From positions 1 to 6,501 of the forward strand of contig JAOPZD010000622.1 of assembly GCA_025964295.1 (NCBI GenBank): DNA of 6,501 nt, read 5' to 3'. The number at the start of each line of letters is the position of its first letter. Position 1 is the stretch's first letter. Source of the stretch: Conexibacter sp. (GTDB lineage: Bacteria > Actinomycetota > Thermoleophilia > Solirubrobacterales > Solirubrobacteraceae). Below, one piece after another: positions 5,417 through 6,501 of this stretch. The notes under the pieces were generated by a model. The model had not been told where the DNA came from and made no database searches. It saw nothing but the letters and a program-made list of their open reading frames with translations. Made by a program: the position numbers and the translations under genes.

Positions 5417-6025
5417 ATGACCGACACCAGCGCCACCACCACACCCGCCGAGCACCAGGTCACGGGGCTCGCCCAGCGCCCCAAGCGCGCCGACGCGCGG
5501 CGCAACTACGAGAAGCTGCTGACCGCGGCCGGCGAGGCCTTCGCCGAGAACGGCACCGCCGCCTCGCTGGAGGACATCGCCCGCCGCGCGGGCGTCGGCA
5601 TCGGCACGCTCTACCGCCACTTCCCGACGCGCCAGGCCCTGCTGGAGGCCGTCTACGTCGACGAGGTCGAGGAGATGAGCGCCAAGGCCAACGAGCTCGA
5701 CGACCTCGAGCCGTGGGACGCGCTGGTCACCTGGCTGCGCCAGTTCGTCCGCTACGCCGCGACCAAGCGCGCGCTGGCCGACGAGATGCTCAACACGATC
5801 GACGCCGAGGCGCCGGTCTTCGTCTCCTGCCGGGCGGCGATCACCGACGCCGGCGACATGCTGCTCCAGCGCGCGCAGGCTTCCGGCGACGTCCGCCGCG
5901 ACACCTCGTTCATCGACGTCGGCCGCATGGTCGCGGGCATCGCCTCGATCCGCACGGCCGACCCCGGCCAGATCGAGCGCATCCTCGACATGGCCCTCGA
6001 CGGGCTGCGCTACCCCGCCGAGTAG
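5417..6025 (+). CDS. TetR-family transcriptional repressor of the adjacent MFS pump
   Basis: This 202-residue DNA-binding protein has a disordered N-terminal tail (1-20) and then a TetR_N domain starting at RPKRADARRNYEKLLTAA. The helix-turn-helix ASLEDIARRAGVGIGTLYRHF lies at about 49-69. The C-terminal ligand-binding/dimerisation half contains WDALVTWLRQFVRYAATKRAL (about 100-120), which resembles the SbtR-like C-terminal type. Proteins of this family bind palindromic operators as dimers and release DNA on binding a small molecule. The three palindromes upstream and the divergent exporter make it the probable repressor of both genes. ATG 5417 has AAGGAGG 15 bases upstream (5395-5401) and AGGAAGG closer (5404-5410, 6 bases). 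Its last 16 bases overlap the 3' end of the convergent allophanate hydrolase gene. The inducer is unknown. Confidence 0.93.
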   Translation: MTDTSATTTPAEHQVTGLAQRPKRADARRNYEKLLTAAGEAFAENGTAASLEDIARRAGVGIGTLYRHFPTRQALLEAVYVDEVEEMSAKANELDDLEPWDALVTWLRQFVRYAATKRALADEMLNTIDAEAPVFVSCRAAITDAGDMLLQRAQASGDVRRDTSFIDVGRMVAGIASIRTADPGQIERILDMALDGLRYPAE

Positions 6026-6501
6026 CCCGCGGCCGGCACGCTGCTGCGCGCCGTCGCCGCCAGGTAGGCGGGCCAGGAGCCGTGGTGGGTGATGTCCGGC
6101 GCGCCGAGCACCGCCAGCGGCTCGCAGCCGAAGCCGACCACCGTGCGGCCGTCGGCCAGCGCCACCGGCCCGAGCGTCATCGGGCCGGGCAGCGCCGCCA
6201 GGAACGCGCCGAGCGCCGCGGACGGCAGCGCCCACAGCTCGCCCTCGACCGCCTCGCCGCCGTCGCCGACGCGCACGAGCCCCGGCTTGGGCGGCTCGGT
6301 GGCCAAGGCGTACATCCTGTAGGCCGGCGCGGTCTGCACGGTGGCGACGAAGCGCGCGCCCAGCCCGGTGAGCTGGCCGTTGAGCGGCTGGCCGCGGCGG
6401 TGGGCGCCGACGACGAGCAGCTCGGTGGCCGGCGGCCCGAGCGCCGTCCCGGGCGGCGCGGTCCGCGAGCCGCCGACCATCGCGGCGACGTCGACCGCCA
6501 C
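6010..6501 (-). CDS. atzF: Allophanate hydrolase, C-terminal domain (partial at right edge)
   Basis: These 163 or so residues are the 3' end of a gene running off the right edge; the stop is TAG at 6012-6010. The segment from about residue 28 (LLVVGAHRRGQPLNGQL, then GARFVATVQTAPAYRMYAL, PPKPGLVRV, ELWALPSAALGAFL, GFGCEPLAVLGAPDIT and WPAYLA) is the allophanate hydrolase C-terminal domain. Family studies assign this domain conversion of N-carboxycarbamate to CO2 and ammonia after the N-terminal amidase step. His34 in GAH is the likely functional histidine, from family knowledge and not tested. The gene normally acts with urea carboxylase in ATP-dependent urea breakdown, presumably encoded further right. 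The first codon in the window reads GTG, so a short stand-alone C-terminal-domain protein cannot be excluded, but about 27 residues resembling an amidase-linker precede the domain. It overlaps tetR tail to tail by 16 bp. Confidence 0.88.
   Translation of the reverse strand: MAVDVAAMVGGSRTAPPGTALGPPATELLVVGAHRRGQPLNGQLTGLGARFVATVQTAPAYRMYALATEPPKPGLVRVGDGGEAVEGELWALPSAALGAFLAALPGPMTLGPVALADGRTVVGFGCEPLAVLGAPDITHHGSWPAYLAATARSSVPAAGYSAG

Overview
The window is very GC-rich, with third codon positions almost always G or C and very short gaps between genes. Together with GTG starts, a candidate leaderless promoter and the gene families present, this suggests a high-GC actinobacterium. The style of the TetR, DksA-like and tandem aldehyde dehydrogenase genes would fit Solirubrobacterales/Thermoleophilia, but that placement is an impression and was not tested.

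Left part (1-3394, + strand): a nucleoside salvage/catabolism block. It opens with the last 42 codons of a BmpA-type (simple sugar/nucleoside) ABC transporter permease. Then come deoC (deoxyribose-phosphate aldolase), a complete NAD(P)-dependent aldehyde dehydrogenase, and a short aldehyde dehydrogenase-like protein that ends before the catalytic half. The likely route is nucleoside uptake, formation of deoxyribose 5-phosphate by enzymes outside the window, cleavage by DeoC to glyceraldehyde 3-phosphate and acetaldehyde, and oxidation of the acetaldehyde by the dehydrogenase. The two dehydrogenase ORFs lie in the same frame, separated only by one UGA and two codons. Read together they would give a protein of about 778 residues laid out like ALDH16 (an active ALDH domain followed by an inactive one). 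This is the most notable feature of the window.

Middle (3402-5275, - strand): a small DksA/TraR-type zinc-finger regulator, convergent with the dehydrogenase operon. Upstream of it is a 14-TM DHA2-type MFS drug exporter. A GC-rich hairpin lies between the convergent stops, and a longer one lies between the exporter and the DksA-like gene.

Right part (5276-6501): the exporter diverges from a TetR-family repressor gene. The 141-bp gap between them carries three copies of a GGAGG-N3-CCTCC palindrome. One fills the spacer of the best candidate exporter promoter and another overlaps the -10 of the best candidate tetR promoter, as expected for a self-regulated repressor/efflux pair. The tetR 3' end overlaps by 16 bp the convergent 3' end of an allophanate hydrolase gene (C-terminal domain only, running off the right edge), which points to a urea/allophanate utilisation locus beyond the window.

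No tRNA, rRNA, CRISPR array, insertion sequence or phage gene was seen. No gene-free stretch exceeds about 150 bases.
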